In this document: positions 8,711 through 18,357 of the stretch, piece by piece
How positions within the stretch are numbered: the stretch's first letter is position 1
How the letters are laid out: the number at the start of each line of letters is the position of its first letter
DNA from: Paenibacillus sp. JJ-223
Lineage (GTDB): Bacteria; Bacillota; Bacilli; Paenibacillales; Paenibacillaceae
Reading direction: 5' to 3'
Assembly: GCF_927798175.1 (NCBI RefSeq)
Contig: NZ_CAKMMP010000008.1
Span: forward strand, 186,001-250,000
Length of the DNA stretch: 64,000 bases
The notes under the pieces: model-generated
Databases searched by the model: none
What the model was told of the DNA's origin: nothing
Seen by the model: the letters and a program-made list of their open reading frames with translations, nothing else
Translations under genes and position numbers: made by a program

Positions 8711-10480
8711 TTATACGTACGGTTCTGCTACCCAGTGCCCTTTGGATACTTCGATCAATTGGGCATTTTGCAGATTGTAAGGATCGTTTACAGGACCGCC
8801 CGAAGCATTCTGAATCGGTCCGGATTGTTCGTCCGGCAGCAAAATGCGGCGTTTGCTGCGTTCCACCTCGGGATCCGGAACCGGAATCGCCGACAGCAGC
8901 GTTTTGGTGTAAGGGTGCACCGGATTGGAGTAAAGCTCTTCGCTTTCTGCTAGTTCCACCACTTTCCCCATGTACATTACCGCAACGCGGTCACTGATAT
9001 GTTTAACCATGGAAAGATCATGCGCAATGAACAGGTAAGTCAGGCCAAGACGCTGCTGAAGTTCTTCCAGCAATTTGACGACCTGAGCCTGAATCGAAAC
9101 GTCCAACGCCGACAACGGCTCGTCACAGATAATGAATTTAGGGTCAACGGCCAAGGCGCGTGCAATCCCGATCCGTTGTCTTTGACCACCCGAGAATTCG
9201 TGCGGGTAACGCAGCGCATGGCTTGGATTCAACCCGACCAGGTCAAGCAGCTCCTCTACCCGTTTTTTCCGTTCTGCTCGGCTGGAAGCCAAACCGTGGA
9301 TATCCAAAGATTCACCGATAATATCCATGACATTGAAACGCGGGTTCAACGATGCATATGGATCTTGGAAGATCATTTGCATGTCTTTGCGCATTTCTTT
9401 CATCTTCCGAGGAGACAGCTTATAAATATCCGTTCCGTTGAAGTTTACGTTTCCGCCCGATGGTTCGTACAAACGCAGAATCGTACGGCCGGTTGTCGAC
9501 TTACCGCAACCCGACTCGCCTACAACGCCCAGCGTTTCCCCTTCGAAAATGTCAAAGCTCACATCATTAACGGCTTTCAGGATGTTGCCTTTGCCCAGAT
9601 TGAAGTATTGTTTGAGGTTTTTAACCTGCACGAGAGGTTTATTTGCCCCTTTAACAATGCCTACCGGAGTCGGTTTTTCCTTTTTAGGCTCATCCAAACG
9701 CGGCAGAGCGTTCAGCAATTTAATCGTGTATGGATGCTGAGGATTGCTGAAAATTTCATCGGTTGTACCTGTTTCGACAACCTCGCCTTCTTTCATGACC
9801 ACGACACGGTCACACATACCTGCTACGACGCCAAGGTCATGCGTAATCAGCATGATGGAAGTGCCGAGCTTTTGCTGCATGTCTTTCATAACATCCAGAA
9901 TTTGAGCCTGGATCGTTACGTCAAGCGCTGTAGTTGGTTCGTCCGCGATCAGCAAGGATGGGCGGCAAGCCAAGGCAATGGCGATCATTACACGCTGACG
10001 CATACCACCTGAAAATTGGTGCGGATAGTGCCCCATCCGGATTTCCGGGTTTTTGATGCCGACAAGCTTGAGCATTTCCAGGGCGCGGGCTTCCGCTTCC
10101 TTTTTGGACATGTTCTGATGCTTGCGAAGCACCTCGGTAATTTGTTTACCGACTTTGATCGTTGGGTTGAGCGATGTCATCGGATCTTGGAAAATCATAC
10201 CGATATCTTTACCGCGAATCGCTTCCATTTCTTTATCCGTTTTATTCAAAAGGCTCTGACCTTGAAAAACGATCTCTCCATTTTTAACGATGGAAGGCGG
10301 GGAGGGGATCAGCTTCATGATGGTCTGAGCGGTAACGCTTTTACCACTACCGGACTCACCAACGATTCCCAGCGTTTCTCCTTTGCCTAATTCGAAACTA
10401 ACATTTTTTACGGCATCAAATACCCCCGAGCGCGTTTTAAACGAAACGCTCAGATCTTTGACTGTTAAAATCGTCTCCAT
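8711..10480 (-). CDS. Oligopeptide ABC transporter ATP-binding protein, OppD-OppF fusion
   Basis: Provides both nucleotide-binding domains of a peptide importer in one 589-residue chain. Domain 1 (about residues 1-260) has Walker A G-E-S-G-S-G-K-S, signature F-S-G-G-M-R-Q-R and Walker B L-L-I-A-D-E-P. Domain 2 (about 280-560) has [17 protein letters not shown] and F-I-I-C-D-E-P. Each is followed by the P-Y-T-x-x-L-L-x-A-x-P segment of the oligopeptide subfamily. Separate OppD and OppF chains are commoner; GsiA-like fusions exist. It is the last gene of oppA-oppB-oppC-oppDF, 17 bases after oppC. Substrate (peptide, dipeptide or nickel) cannot be told from sequence alone. Confidence 0.93.
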   Translation of the reverse strand: METILTVKDLSVSFKTRSGVFDAVKNVSFELGKGETLGIVGESGSGKSVTAQTIMKLIPSPPSIVKNGEIVFQGQSLLNKTDKEMEAIRGKDIGMIFQDPMTSLNPTIKVGKQITEVLRKHQNMSKKEAEARALEMLKLVGIKNPEIRMGHYPHQFSGGMRQRVMIAIALACRPSLLIADEPTTALDVTIQAQILDVMKDMQQKLGTSIMLITHDLGVVAGMCDRVVVMKEGEVVETGTTDEIFSNPQHPYTIKLLNALPRLDEPKKEKPTPVGIVKGANKPLVQVKNLKQYFNLGKGNILKAVNDVSFDIFEGETLGVVGESGCGKSTTGRTILRLYEPSGGNVNFNGTDIYKLSPRKMKEMRKDMQMIFQDPYASLNPRFNVMDIIGESLDIHGLASSRAERKKRVEELLDLVGLNPSHALRYPHEFSGGQRQRIGIARALAVDPKFIICDEPLSALDVSIQAQVVKLLEELQQRLGLTYLFIAHDLSMVKHISDRVAVMYMGKVVELAESEELYSNPVHPYTKTLLSAIPVPDPEVERSKRRILLPDEQSGPIQNASGGPVNDPYNLQNAQLIEVSKGHWVAEPYV

Positions 10481-10497
10481 AATCCCACCTCCTATTT

Positions 10498-11412
10498 CTA
10501 TTTACGTAATTTCGGATCCAGCGCATCCCGGAGTCCGTCGCCGAGCAAGTTGAAAGCAAGCATCGTCAATACCATCAGACCGGCAGGGAACCACATCCGC
10601 CAAGGATACAGCGTCCAGCCTGTAAGAGCGTCATTGATCATCGATCCCAGGGAAGATCTCGGAGCGGATACACCCAGACCAAGGAAGCTCAGGAAAGCTT
10701 CCGCAAAGATCGCATTCGGGATAGACAATGTCAATGTAACGATAATCGGGCCAACCGCATTAGGCAGCAAATGACGGAACAACTGGCGTCCCGTGCTTGC
10801 ACCCATCGAGCGTGCAGCGAGAATAAAATCTCTGTTTTTCAGCTGCATGATCTCCCCGCGAACGATCCAGGACATGCTGATCCAGCCCGTAATCGTCAAG
10901 GCGATAATAATGGTTGTCAAGCTTGGCTCCAGAACGACCAGCAGCAGGATAACAACCAACATATAAGGAAGAGAGTACAAAATTTCGGAGAACTTGTTCA
11001 TGATTCCGTCTACGCGTCCGCCGTAAAAACCCATGATCGCACCATAAATGACCCCGATCACAAGGTCAATCAAGGCAGCCGCCAGGCCGACCGTCAGGGA
11101 TACCCGTGCACCGACCCAAGTTCTTACCCAAATATCACGGCCGAGTTCGTCCGTGCCGAACCAATGCTCTGCGCTTGGCGCCATATTGGCGTTCAACAAA
11201 TCATTGGAGTAATAGTTGTAGCTTGTAAAGATCGAAGTTGGACCAATGATCGAAAAAAGAACAACAAGGATGAGAACGCCCAAGCTGATCATCGCAACTT
11301 TGTTGCTTGCCAGCCTGTACATCGCGTCTTTCCACAGCGATACGCTTTCCTGCGATTTTACCGCCGGGGCAGCATTCGCCGTTTGTGCATTTTTATTATT
11401 TGAGCCAGACAA
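10498..11412 (-). CDS. oppC: Oligopeptide ABC transporter permease (OppC/DppC type)
   Basis: Inner-membrane permease of the peptide importer, 304 residues. A hydrophilic N-terminus of about 35 residues precedes about six membrane helices. The binding-protein-dependent transport signature E-A-F-L-S-F-L-G-L-G-V is the ATPase-contact loop, and the N-terminal F-G-T-D-E-L-G-R-D-I-W motif marks the OppC/DppC branch. It starts 2 bases after the oppB stop, so the two permeases are probably translationally coupled. Confidence 0.93.
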   Translation of the reverse strand: MSGSNNKNAQTANAAPAVKSQESVSLWKDAMYRLASNKVAMISLGVLILVVLFSIIGPTSIFTSYNYYSNDLLNANMAPSAEHWFGTDELGRDIWVRTWVGARVSLTVGLAAALIDLVIGVIYGAIMGFYGGRVDGIMNKFSEILYSLPYMLVVILLLVVLEPSLTTIIIALTITGWISMSWIVRGEIMQLKNRDFILAARSMGASTGRQLFRHLLPNAVGPIIVTLTLSIPNAIFAEAFLSFLGLGVSAPRSSLGSMINDALTGWTLYPWRMWFPAGLMVLTMLAFNLLGDGLRDALDPKLRK

Positions 11413-11414
11413 CG

Positions 11415-12347
11415 TTATGCCCCCTTCTTGCTTTCCAGCTTAATTCTAGGATCAACCAGTACATAGGCGATATCTGTCAAGAAACGAGCGAGCATCAACA
11501 GAACGCCGTAAAAGATCGTGATCCCCATAATCATCGTATAGTCACGGTTTGTAATACTTTCGACAAACACTTTACCAATACCGCCGATGTTAAAGATTTG
11601 CTCGATAACGACCGAACCGGTGATGATGTTTGCAGTCATTGGACCCACATAAGTTACGACCGGCAAAATGCCGTTACGCACAACGTGTCTGAACATGATA
11701 GCAGGCCATTTCAAACCTTTGGCTTTCGCTGTTTTGATATAATCCGCATGCAATACTTCCAACATGCTAGAACGAGTCAAACGGGCAATGAACGCGATCG
11801 GGGATGCCGAAAGCGCGGCTACCGGGAGAACGTAGTCAAGCGGGCCATCGAAGCCCATGACGTTGAACCATCCCAACTTGTAGGCAAACACGTACTGGAT
11901 CAGCGACGCCAGCAAAAAGCTCGGCACGGCGATCCCGATGACGGCAAGTACCATCGTAATATCGTCGATCAGCTTGCGGTGGTAGACTGCCGCCAACAAA
12001 CCTAGCAGTACCCCCACGACGATCGAAATGATGATCGCAAAGATGCCGAGACGCAACGAAGCCGAAAACGTTTGAACGATCATATCGGAAACGTCCTGAT
12101 TCAGGTATTTCATGGAAACGCCGAAATCACCCTGCACGATCCCGCCCATGTACTTCAAATACTGCTCAAACAGGGATTTGTCCAATCCGTATTTCTGTTC
12201 GAGCAATGCCCGGATTTCAGGAGACACCTTTTTCTCGGAGGTAAAAGGGTCTCCCGGAATGGCTTTCATCAAGAAGAATGTTGCCGATGCCAGTATGAAA
12301 AGCGATAGCAGCACGAATAGCAGTTTTTTCAAAACATACTTAACCAA
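11415..12347 (-). CDS. oppB: Oligopeptide ABC transporter permease (OppB/DppB type)
   Basis: Partner permease of oppC, 310 residues with the chosen start. About six membrane helices, an N-terminal R/K-rich helix and the F-x-x-x-A-x-F-F-x-x-x-x-I-P-G-D-P-F motif of OppB/DppB. The open frame extends to 12440, but I chose the TTG at 12345-12347 because GGAGG lies 10 bases upstream and the protein then begins M-V-K-Y-V-L-K-K-L-L as in homologues. It lies after a terminator-like hairpin that separates it from oppA. Confidence 0.9.
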   Translation of the reverse strand: MVKYVLKKLLFVLLSLFILASATFFLMKAIPGDPFTSEKKVSPEIRALLEQKYGLDKSLFEQYLKYMGGIVQGDFGVSMKYLNQDVSDMIVQTFSASLRLGIFAIIISIVVGVLLGLLAAVYHRKLIDDITMVLAVIGIAVPSFLLASLIQYVFAYKLGWFNVMGFDGPLDYVLPVAALSASPIAFIARLTRSSMLEVLHADYIKTAKAKGLKWPAIMFRHVVRNGILPVVTYVGPMTANIITGSVVIEQIFNIGGIGKVFVESITNRDYTMIMGITIFYGVLLMLARFLTDIAYVLVDPRIKLESKKGA

Positions 12348-12475
12348 CCCTTGCACACCTCCAAAAACAATATTTTGTATACAAATCGATTGTAGAATTA
12401 GACAATGCGTCTTGTCCAATCCAGTTATCGGAAATTTCAAGAATTATAAGGAAAATCGGCTCACATACAAAAAAA

Positions 12476-12511
12476 TCGGGATATATATGGAAAACCACAT
12501 ATATATCCCGA
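12476..12511 (-). terminator. Intercistronic hairpin between oppA and oppB (partial terminator)
   Basis: 14-base arms (TCGGGATATATATG and its complement) with an 8-base loop. On the minus strand it is followed by TTTTTTTG. It lies 28 bases after the oppA stop inside the operon, so partial termination would give more binding protein than permease. That effect is inferred. Confidence 0.7.
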
Positions 12512-12538
12512 AGCATTCATATAGACTTCAGAACAACT

Positions 12539-14245
12539 TTACTTCGCTTCCAAATATGCGCGAGTGAAGTCGATCGCTCCACTAAAATCAAGTTGTACGC
12601 CTTTCAGGTAAGGCTTAGTCAAAGATACGTTAGTGTAATAGTAGATTGGCAGAACCGCCATGTCATCCTGAACCAGGACTTTTTCAGCGTCAGCAAATGC
12701 AGCCATACGCTTAGCAGGATCAGTTTCTTTCACAGTTGCTTTAACGTCTTTATCGAACTGTTCGTTGCTGTATTTAGGATCATTGTTTGTGTTGCCAGTT
12801 GTCCACATTTCCAAGAAGTTGTACGGATCGTTATAGTCCGCAGACCATCCCGCACGAGCGATTTGGAAGTTTTGGTTTTGGCGGTTCTCAAGGAATACGC
12901 CCCACTCTTGGTTTTCCGTTTTCACGTCAACGCCAAGGTTTTGTTTCCACATATCAGCGATCGCCAGAGCAATTTTCGCATGACCGTCACTTGTGTTGTA
13001 GATCAAAGTAACTTGCGGCAAAGTTGTGTAGCCTTCTTCTTTCATACCTTCTTCAAGCAATTTTTTAGCTTGTTCTACGTCTTCTTTGAAGTAGTCGTCT
13101 TTGTGTTCGTCACGGAATTCGCCGTTTTCACCGCGGATACCTGGAGGAACGAAACCGAATGCCGGAATTTGTCCGCCTTGCGTTACTTTGTCAACGATCA
13201 GTTGACGGTTGATCGACATCGCGAAAGCTTGACGGATTTTTTTGTTGTTGAAAGGTGCTTCATTTACGTTAAACAAATAGTAATACGTACTTGCAATACC
13301 TGTAGCTTTGAACTCGTCCGGCAGTTCAGCTTTTACAGACGGGATTTGATCCGTAGGAACTTCACCGTTAGGTGCACCCGTGTAATCCAATTGACCGGAT
13401 TTGTAAGCTTGCAGTTCGGAAGCGCTGCTGCTAGTCAGGGACATGTTGATTTCAGACAGTTTGATGTCGCTTGCAGCATGGTAAGATTCGTTTTTCTTCA
13501 CAACGATTTTTTGACCTTTAAGGAAAGAATCCATTGTGAACGGACCGTTAACGATCATGTTTTTGTAATCCGTAAAGAACTTGTCGTTTGTATCAGCAGA
13601 CTTGTGTACTGGGTAGTACGTATAGAATGCTGTCAAACCCAAGAAGTAAGGCGTTGGGTTTTCCAAAGTTACTTCCAGTGTATGCTCATCGGTAGCTTTC
13701 ACACCAACTTGGGAGAAATCAGTGATTTTTTCGCCTTTGAACGTTTCGTCAGTGCTGCGGTTGAAACCTTCAGCGCCTTTAATGTAGTAAAGCTGATAAG
13801 CGTAAGGAGATGCTGTTTCCGGTTTCAAAGCGCGTTCCCAAGAACGAACGAAGTCTTCCGCAGTGATTGGATCGCCGTTGCTCCATTTCGCTTCAGGGTC
13901 CAAGTTAAACACATATTTCAGGCCGTCTTCAGAAACCTTCCAGTCTTTAGCAACGCCTGCAGCTTCTTTGCCGTCAGCGTCAATGCGAACGAGGCCTTCA
14001 TACAAGAATTTCAGAACCGTGTTGGTTTGGCTGTCTTTTGCTTGTGCCGGGTCCAACGTAGGAGGTTCAGCTGTCAGGTTAATTTTGAGCACTTGGTCTT
14101 TTGCAAGACCGGCTTCTTCGCCTGCAGAACCAGTTTCTGTGTTGTTGTTGCTGCTTGTGCCTTCATTTTTCGATCCGCACGCTGCAAGTACGGTACCGAA
14201 CGCCAAAATCAGCGTCAAAAGGACTAATAGACTTTTCCTTTTCAT
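12539..14245 (-). CDS. oppA: Oligopeptide ABC transporter substrate-binding lipoprotein
   Basis: Extracellular peptide-binding lipoprotein of 568 residues, solute-binding family 5. It has a signal peptide with lipobox L-A-A-C (Cys23) and a Ser/Thr/Asn-rich linker, then a binding domain with L-D-P-A-Q-A-K-D and the R-Q-A-F-A-M-S-I-N-R segment characteristic of the family. First gene of the opp operon. The start has GGGGGAAAG upstream. It should deliver peptides to OppBC; in Gram-positives such systems also take up signalling peptides, but nothing here shows which. Confidence 0.95.
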   Translation of the reverse strand: MKRKSLLVLLTLILAFGTVLAACGSKNEGTSSNNNTETGSAGEEAGLAKDQVLKINLTAEPPTLDPAQAKDSQTNTVLKFLYEGLVRIDADGKEAAGVAKDWKVSEDGLKYVFNLDPEAKWSNGDPITAEDFVRSWERALKPETASPYAYQLYYIKGAEGFNRSTDETFKGEKITDFSQVGVKATDEHTLEVTLENPTPYFLGLTAFYTYYPVHKSADTNDKFFTDYKNMIVNGPFTMDSFLKGQKIVVKKNESYHAASDIKLSEINMSLTSSSASELQAYKSGQLDYTGAPNGEVPTDQIPSVKAELPDEFKATGIASTYYYLFNVNEAPFNNKKIRQAFAMSINRQLIVDKVTQGGQIPAFGFVPPGIRGENGEFRDEHKDDYFKEDVEQAKKLLEEGMKEEGYTTLPQVTLIYNTSDGHAKIALAIADMWKQNLGVDVKTENQEWGVFLENRQNQNFQIARAGWSADYNDPYNFLEMWTTGNTNNDPKYSNEQFDKDVKATVKETDPAKRMAAFADAEKVLVQDDMAVLPIYYYTNVSLTKPYLKGVQLDFSGAIDFTRAYLEAK

Positions 14246-14314
14246 CTAACACTTTCCCCCTAAATTGATGTGGTTTATGTTTATAGATTATACAACCACC
14301 GGTCAAAAAAATCT

Positions 14315-14339
14315 ACATTACTTTTTCAGAAAGTAATGT
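14315..14339. terminator. Bidirectional terminator upstream of oppA
   Basis: Arms ACATTACTTT and AAAGTAATGT with a 5-base loop, flanked by T runs on both strands. It ends the DUF3397 transcript read from the right. Downstream, at about 14310-14285 on the minus strand, TTGACC is followed by TATAAT or TATAAA elements of irregular spacing that may form the oppA promoter. Confidence 0.7.
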
Positions 14340-14397
14340 TTTTTTTCACTTTTCGACAAATTCGACACCGTTTTCGAAGTTTTTGTGTTATGTATGC

Positions 14398-14775
14398 TCA
14401 CATGATATTGATAAAATATCTAAAAAGCCCAAATACAGTAAATAGAATATAAGAGAAACTCATCACGACGAAAGCCATGCGCCAAACGACCCGGAACATT
14501 CGAACCCCGTCGACCCTGCCCTTAAGCCTATTTTGGGCTCCTCCGATCAGTCCCAGCGCGATTAGTATGAGGAGAAGGGTCAAATAAAATCCAAATTGCG
14601 TATCAAATGTCAAATTGAATAATGCCGAGACCGAAAAAATCAAAAATAGAGTCGTTACGTCCATTGCGACTTTGAAAGCAGCCCGCTTGTTCTTCTTCCA
14701 TGCAACCATGGCCAAATACGTAATGATAAACGGGAAAAAGGGCAGCACGCTCAATCCGATGAAAATTCCCATCAA
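14398..14775 (-). CDS. DUF3397 family membrane protein
   Basis: 125-residue integral membrane protein with about four hydrophobic helices, separated by short basic loops (W-K-K-N-K-R and N-R-L-K-G-R-V-D-G-V-R). It resembles the DUF3397 family of small Bacillota membrane proteins, whose function is not known. It starts 14 bases after panE and probably shares its transcript. The conserved R-M-F-R-V-V-W-R-M-A-F segment precedes the last helix. Confidence 0.7.
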   Translation of the reverse strand: MMGIFIGLSVLPFFPFIITYLAMVAWKKNKRAAFKVAMDVTTLFLIFSVSALFNLTFDTQFGFYLTLLLILIALGLIGGAQNRLKGRVDGVRMFRVVWRMAFVVMSFSYILFTVFGLFRYFINIM

Positions 14776-14789
14776 CTCACTCCTTCCGT

Positions 14790-15737
14790 TTACATGCCTT
14801 CAATCAGGCGATACATCGTTTCATGCATCGGAGCCGGCAAACCGCAACGCTGGGCAAGCATGACGAACTGGCCGTTGATCGATTCAATTTCAGTGCGGCG
14901 CCCGGATTGAACATCTGCCAGCATCGAAGAGGTATTGGAAGCCGTCGATCGACATACGGAAAGGATCTGTTCCCACCAGTCCGGGTCCGTTTCGATTCCT
15001 GCTGCAGCAAGAATGTTCATTCCCTCATCATACAGCTGGCGCATGACAGCAATGCGTTCCTCACGCGACAGCAGTTCACCGTTCGGTATTCTCCACAATG
15101 CCGTTAGCGGATTGATGACCGCATTGATCATCCATTTTCTGTGAACCATCCTCTCGATTTGATTCGACGCAATCCCGTCAAATCCTGCCTGGCACAGCAT
15201 CAGGGCTACATCCGCCGCCGAACTTCGGCCGACATTCGCCGACTGATTTCCACGGGCATCCTTGCTTTCGCCAATCCAAGTTTGGCCATGCCCTGCACGA
15301 TGCACATCCCCGCCATCGCGTTTTGCCCCTTCGGTCGTGACTGCGCTGAATATTCGCCAAGAAGGAAACGCCTTTTCCAGTTTTTCGATATGTCCCAATC
15401 CGTTCTGAAAACAAACTGCGTTCACCGGCTTGGTTTGTAGACCGTCCATGCTTTGAATCGCTTCATCCATTCCCGTCTGCTTGACCATTAGAAACAGCCA
15501 ATCGCCCGGAGCACGATTCCATTCATCAAGAAGCCCGGAAATCGGCTGTGCTTGGACGTTTTCCGGTGAAAGCACGTGCACGGCGCCGCCAGATTCGAGG
15601 GCCCGAATTCCTTGAGCGCGCAGCTGCTTCGACTGCTCTTCCGTTCTTGTCCAAAACCGGACTTGGTGCCGTACGGCTTGGAGCTTGGTTCCAAACAGCA
15701 GGCCTAGTGCCCCAGCCCCGATAATATCAATAATCAT
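14790..15737 (-). CDS. panE: 2-dehydropantoate 2-reductase
   Basis: NADPH-dependent ketopantoate reductase in pantothenate and coenzyme A synthesis, 315 residues. The N-terminal Rossmann motif reads G-A-G-A-L-G-L-L-F-G; Lys in M-V-K-Q-T, Asn in C-F-Q-N-G-L-G and the C-terminal K-W-M-I-N-A-V-I-N-P helix are conserved family positions. The start has AGAGGTG upstream. It is followed by the DUF3397 gene. In B. subtilis panE is also near the RsfA-type regulator ylbO, as here. Confidence 0.92.
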   Translation of the reverse strand: MIIDIIGAGALGLLFGTKLQAVRHQVRFWTRTEEQSKQLRAQGIRALESGGAVHVLSPENVQAQPISGLLDEWNRAPGDWLFLMVKQTGMDEAIQSMDGLQTKPVNAVCFQNGLGHIEKLEKAFPSWRIFSAVTTEGAKRDGGDVHRAGHGQTWIGESKDARGNQSANVGRSSAADVALMLCQAGFDGIASNQIERMVHRKWMINAVINPLTALWRIPNGELLSREERIAVMRQLYDEGMNILAAAGIETDPDWWEQILSVCRSTASNTSSMLADVQSGRRTEIESINGQFVMLAQRCGLPAPMHETMYRLIEGM

Positions 15738-15807
15738 GCGACACCTCTTTTTTCGTTCATCATGCCTTTCTTCTATCTATAATAGAACAAAAATACGAAA
15801 CAAAAAA

Positions 15808-15845
15808 CCCGTCTGATCCGCCGTTTGTAACGGAGATGTGACGGG
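15808..15845 (-). terminator. Terminator after rsfA
   Basis: CCCGTC and GACGGG close a hairpin with an inner CCG-CGG stem. On the minus strand it is followed by TTTTTTG. It lies 35 bases past the regulator stop. Confidence 0.8.
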
Positions 15846-15880
15846 CTGGTTCAAATGAGTAGTCCAGAATCATTCACGAA

Positions 15881-16531
15881 CTACTCAATCCGCTCCAAAT
15901 TTCCATTGGCATCCATTTTGAAGCGAGTCTTGATTTCTTCTTCTTCTTCGGACAAAAAAGCAAGCCTGCGCGCACGATCCATGATCTGGATCAATGCTTT
16001 GTAATCGTCGTTCACCACACGATAATCGGTCTGTACTTCACTGACTTCTTTGGACAGCCTGTCGTTCTCCAATCGAAGCTCCATTAACTCGTCTTCTTTT
16101 TCGCGCAGTTCCTTCTCCAACATCTTCAACTGGCGGCTGGTTTCCTGGACTGTCCCTTTCCATTGCCTCAAGTAACGAATGACTGCATCCATCGATAGGG
16201 ATTCTTCGGATACTCCATCCGTCTGATACGCATTCTCTTCCGTATCCATCGGCGCTAATGCGGCCACTTGCGGGCCATGCACGGCAGGCTGTTTCCGGAG
16301 ATAGCTCCGTTTCTGGCGCTGCGCCTTGGCATTGCTGATGGCAGACTCGTATTTCTTGCGCACACAGCTGTTCCAGCGAAATCCGCAAGCGGCAGAAGTC
16401 CTGCCGATTTTTTCGCCCACTTCCTCAAAAGCTGCAAGCTGGGTACTGCCTTCGCGAATATGCCGCAATGTCACCTCCGCCAAGATCAAATCATCTTCTG
16501 TACTCCACGCATCCTGTCTAACTGCAGTCAT
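15881..16531 (-). CDS. RsfA/YlbO (GerR)-family sporulation transcription factor
   Basis: 216-residue regulator of the prespore RsfA family. The N-terminal Myb/SANT-like domain (about residues 1-60) contains R-Q-D-A-W-S-T-E-D-D and W-N-S-C-V-R-K-K-Y, with tryptophans spaced as in Myb repeats. A long coiled coil follows (about 110-190), with repeated L-R-E-K-E-D-E-L patterns. The frame opens at 16567, but the ATG at 16529-16531 has TTAGGAGGG 8 bases upstream and gives the usual start. It probably acts in developing spores, as family members do. Position beside panE matches ylbO in B. subtilis. Confidence 0.88.
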   Translation of the reverse strand: MTAVRQDAWSTEDDLILAEVTLRHIREGSTQLAAFEEVGEKIGRTSAACGFRWNSCVRKKYESAISNAKAQRQKRSYLRKQPAVHGPQVAALAPMDTEENAYQTDGVSEESLSMDAVIRYLRQWKGTVQETSRQLKMLEKELREKEDELMELRLENDRLSKEVSEVQTDYRVVNDDYKALIQIMDRARRLAFLSEEEEEIKTRFKMDANGNLERIE

Positions 16532-16841
16532 GCTATATACCCTCCTAACAACATCCATAATAACCATTCACCAGCCGATGCCCGTCGTGTGAATTCAGAC
16601 ATAAAAGCTGCTTTACTCATTCATATGCCTCTCATAGAGTTCATAGAATTGATTTCATACTAAAATGTATTTCCACATTTATTAGCCTCCATACGTAACA
16701 TATGAAAACAGGGTGAAATATAACTTGTCACCGACGGAAAAGAATCCCCTTTTACCCCCGTTTAGGTTTACACGATTTTCCTTTAACGGTATAATGTTGA
16801 GGAAGTATATCTATGAACGTACATAGAGAGGAGGACTAACC
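16532..16841. other. Intergenic region between rsfA and the DUF2626 gene
   Basis: Divergent promoter region of about 310 bases. The plus strand carries a strong sigma-A promoter (16767-16795). I could not identify a clear forespore or mother-cell promoter for rsfA on the minus strand. No further gene seen. Confidence 0.5.
16767..16795 (+). promoter_or_regulatory. Sigma-A promoter of the DUF2626 gene
   Basis: -35 TTTACA (16767-16772), 17-base spacer and perfect -10 TATAAT (16790-16795), 46 bases ahead of the start codon. Confidence 0.8.
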
Positions 16842-17078
16842 GTGGCACGCATGTTTCGGGTACTCGGCTTCTTCACGCTGACCATTGGCCTCATGGCCTT
16901 TGCTGGAGATCTCGTTGAAATGGCTTTGCTGTTTTTCCTGCAGACTGCGTTTTTCGTCATTTTGGGATATTTGAAATTTACCGAGAGAACATACATCTTG
17001 CTCTTCTGGGGATATATGATCGTAACGTTCACCGGTTTCAGCTATTGGACCGTATTCCAGATGGGACTGCCGCTTTAA
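16842..17078 (+). CDS. DUF2626 family small membrane protein
   Basis: 78-residue hydrophobic protein with about three membrane helices. It resembles the DUF2626 family of spore-forming Bacillota, function unknown. The GTG start at 16842 is chosen because AGGAGG lies 8 bases upstream and the protein starts M-A-R-M-F-R-V-L-G-F. It has its own strong promoter and a strong terminator, so it is monocistronic and probably expressed at a high level in growth. Confidence 0.75.
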   Translation: MARMFRVLGFFTLTIGLMAFAGDLVEMALLFFLQTAFFVILGYLKFTERTYILLFWGYMIVTFTGFSYWTVFQMGLPL

Positions 17079-17093
17079 TCCGCCATCATGCAA

Positions 17094-17123
17094 GCAATCC
17101 GGCTGCTGCCGGATTGCTTTTTT
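17094..17123 (+). terminator. Strong terminator after the DUF2626 gene
   Basis: Perfect 10-base arms GCAATCCGGC and GCCGGATTGC, a 4-base loop and TTTTTT. Confidence 0.92.
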
Positions 17124-17277
17124 GCCGTTTGTTGACGTACGTTTGGAATATTTCCATACCATCGCTACGAAGCAGCCAGCTTTTATTGAGGATAATTCCG
17201 CTTTCGGTTTCATATATTGTTCTCAGGACTTGAAGCTTGTACGATGAAACTATTCACACAGAGAGGAGAATGAACTG

Positions 17278-18357
17278 GTGAAGGGTCGATCCGCCATTGC
17301 TGCCCTGGTCTGTGCCTTGTTATGCATACAACTTACATCGACCTATGTTTATGGAGAAGATTACTCCCCTGAGGAAACTCGCGCCCTGCTGCAAAAAAGC
17401 CTTTCGATCGTCGAGATTGACCATGAGATTGAACGGATCGAGGAACGGCAGCAGCAGCTCGGCCAGGAGCAACAACTACTGCAGGTTCAGCTTCGGGAAC
17501 AGGAAAACGAGATACATATTCAACAGGATCGGGCCGGGGAAGTGGTCAGGTCCTATTATATGGGGGAACGCGATAGCCTGCTTATGGCCGTCTTGGGTGC
17601 CAGATCGCTTAAGGATTTATTCGTATTATATGATTATTATCAGATCATTATTGGCAGGGATCGGGCGGTTCTTGACAAGTACCAGGAAAGGTATGACAGC
17701 ATGCTGCAAACCTCCCTGCGGATTTCCGAAACCACCGACGAATTAAACGTTTTAAAAGCCGGTTTGCAGAACCAGCGGAAACGCGTTGCCGCGCTTCAAA
17801 ACGAGGTGGATGGCGAGTTGGCCAAAAGCGATAATGCTGCGGCCATTCAGAAGCTGATGGAGGAATTGACGAATTACTGGGAAAACATCGGCATTTATGA
17901 AGTCAAACGTTACTTCAAGGCGCTCGCAGCGGCCATGCAAAATCTGCCGCAGTTCATCCAGGAGCAAAATGGGGGGATCTCCACAACAGGAACGACGTAC
18001 ACGATTCGAATCGGGCAGGATGAACTTAATGCATTTTTGCGCGAACAAGATCCGATTTTTGAAAACTTTGCTTTTCAGTTTGACGAGAACAAGATTACGG
18101 CCGCGGGACAGCGTGACGAACTGCAGTTAAGCATCGAGGGTCATTACACGGTTGAAAACGAGCCACAAAATTCCATCCGATTTCATGTGAACAAACTGGT
18201 ATTTAACCAGTTCGAACTGCCCGATACAACCCGCCGCATGTTGGAACGTGAATTCGATCTTGGTTTCTATCCCCAGAAGATTCTATCCTTCGTCAAAGCC
18301 ACGGAGGTATCGACCAGCAAAGGTGTTCTTGAAGTGAAGCTCGCCATCTCATTCTGA
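17278..18357 (+). CDS. Exported coiled-coil protein of unknown function
   Basis: I do not recognise the whole protein. It has 359 residues and begins with a signal peptide (about 1-26, ending A-Y-V-Y-G-E). A long coiled coil follows (about 45-85 and 125-190), rich in E/Q/R heptads, with a middle segment Y-Y-M-G-E-R-D-S-L-L-M-A-V-L-G-A-R-S that resembles the N-terminal coiled coils of PcsB/CwlO-type cell-wall proteins. No NlpC/P60 or CHAP domain follows. The C-terminal third (about 240-359) is predicted beta-rich and may be a lipid-binding-like fold (weak guess). GTG start with AGAGGAG upstream. Its 3' end overlaps the next gene by 9 bases on the opposite strand. Confidence 0.75.
   Translation: MKGRSAIAALVCALLCIQLTSTYVYGEDYSPEETRALLQKSLSIVEIDHEIERIEERQQQLGQEQQLLQVQLREQENEIHIQQDRAGEVVRSYYMGERDSLLMAVLGARSLKDLFVLYDYYQIIIGRDRAVLDKYQERYDSMLQTSLRISETTDELNVLKAGLQNQRKRVAALQNEVDGELAKSDNAAAIQKLMEELTNYWENIGIYEVKRYFKALAAAMQNLPQFIQEQNGGISTTGTTYTIRIGQDELNAFLREQDPIFENFAFQFDENKITAAGQRDELQLSIEGHYTVENEPQNSIRFHVNKLVFNQFELPDTTRRMLEREFDLGFYPQKILSFVKATEVSTSKGVLEVKLAISF

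Noticed and set aside
12593-14227. 544-codon open frame on the plus strand antisense to oppA
   Set aside because: Its translation has no domain and is a mirror of the oppA reading frame; no ribosome binding site; oppA on the minus strand is complete with lipobox and family motifs.
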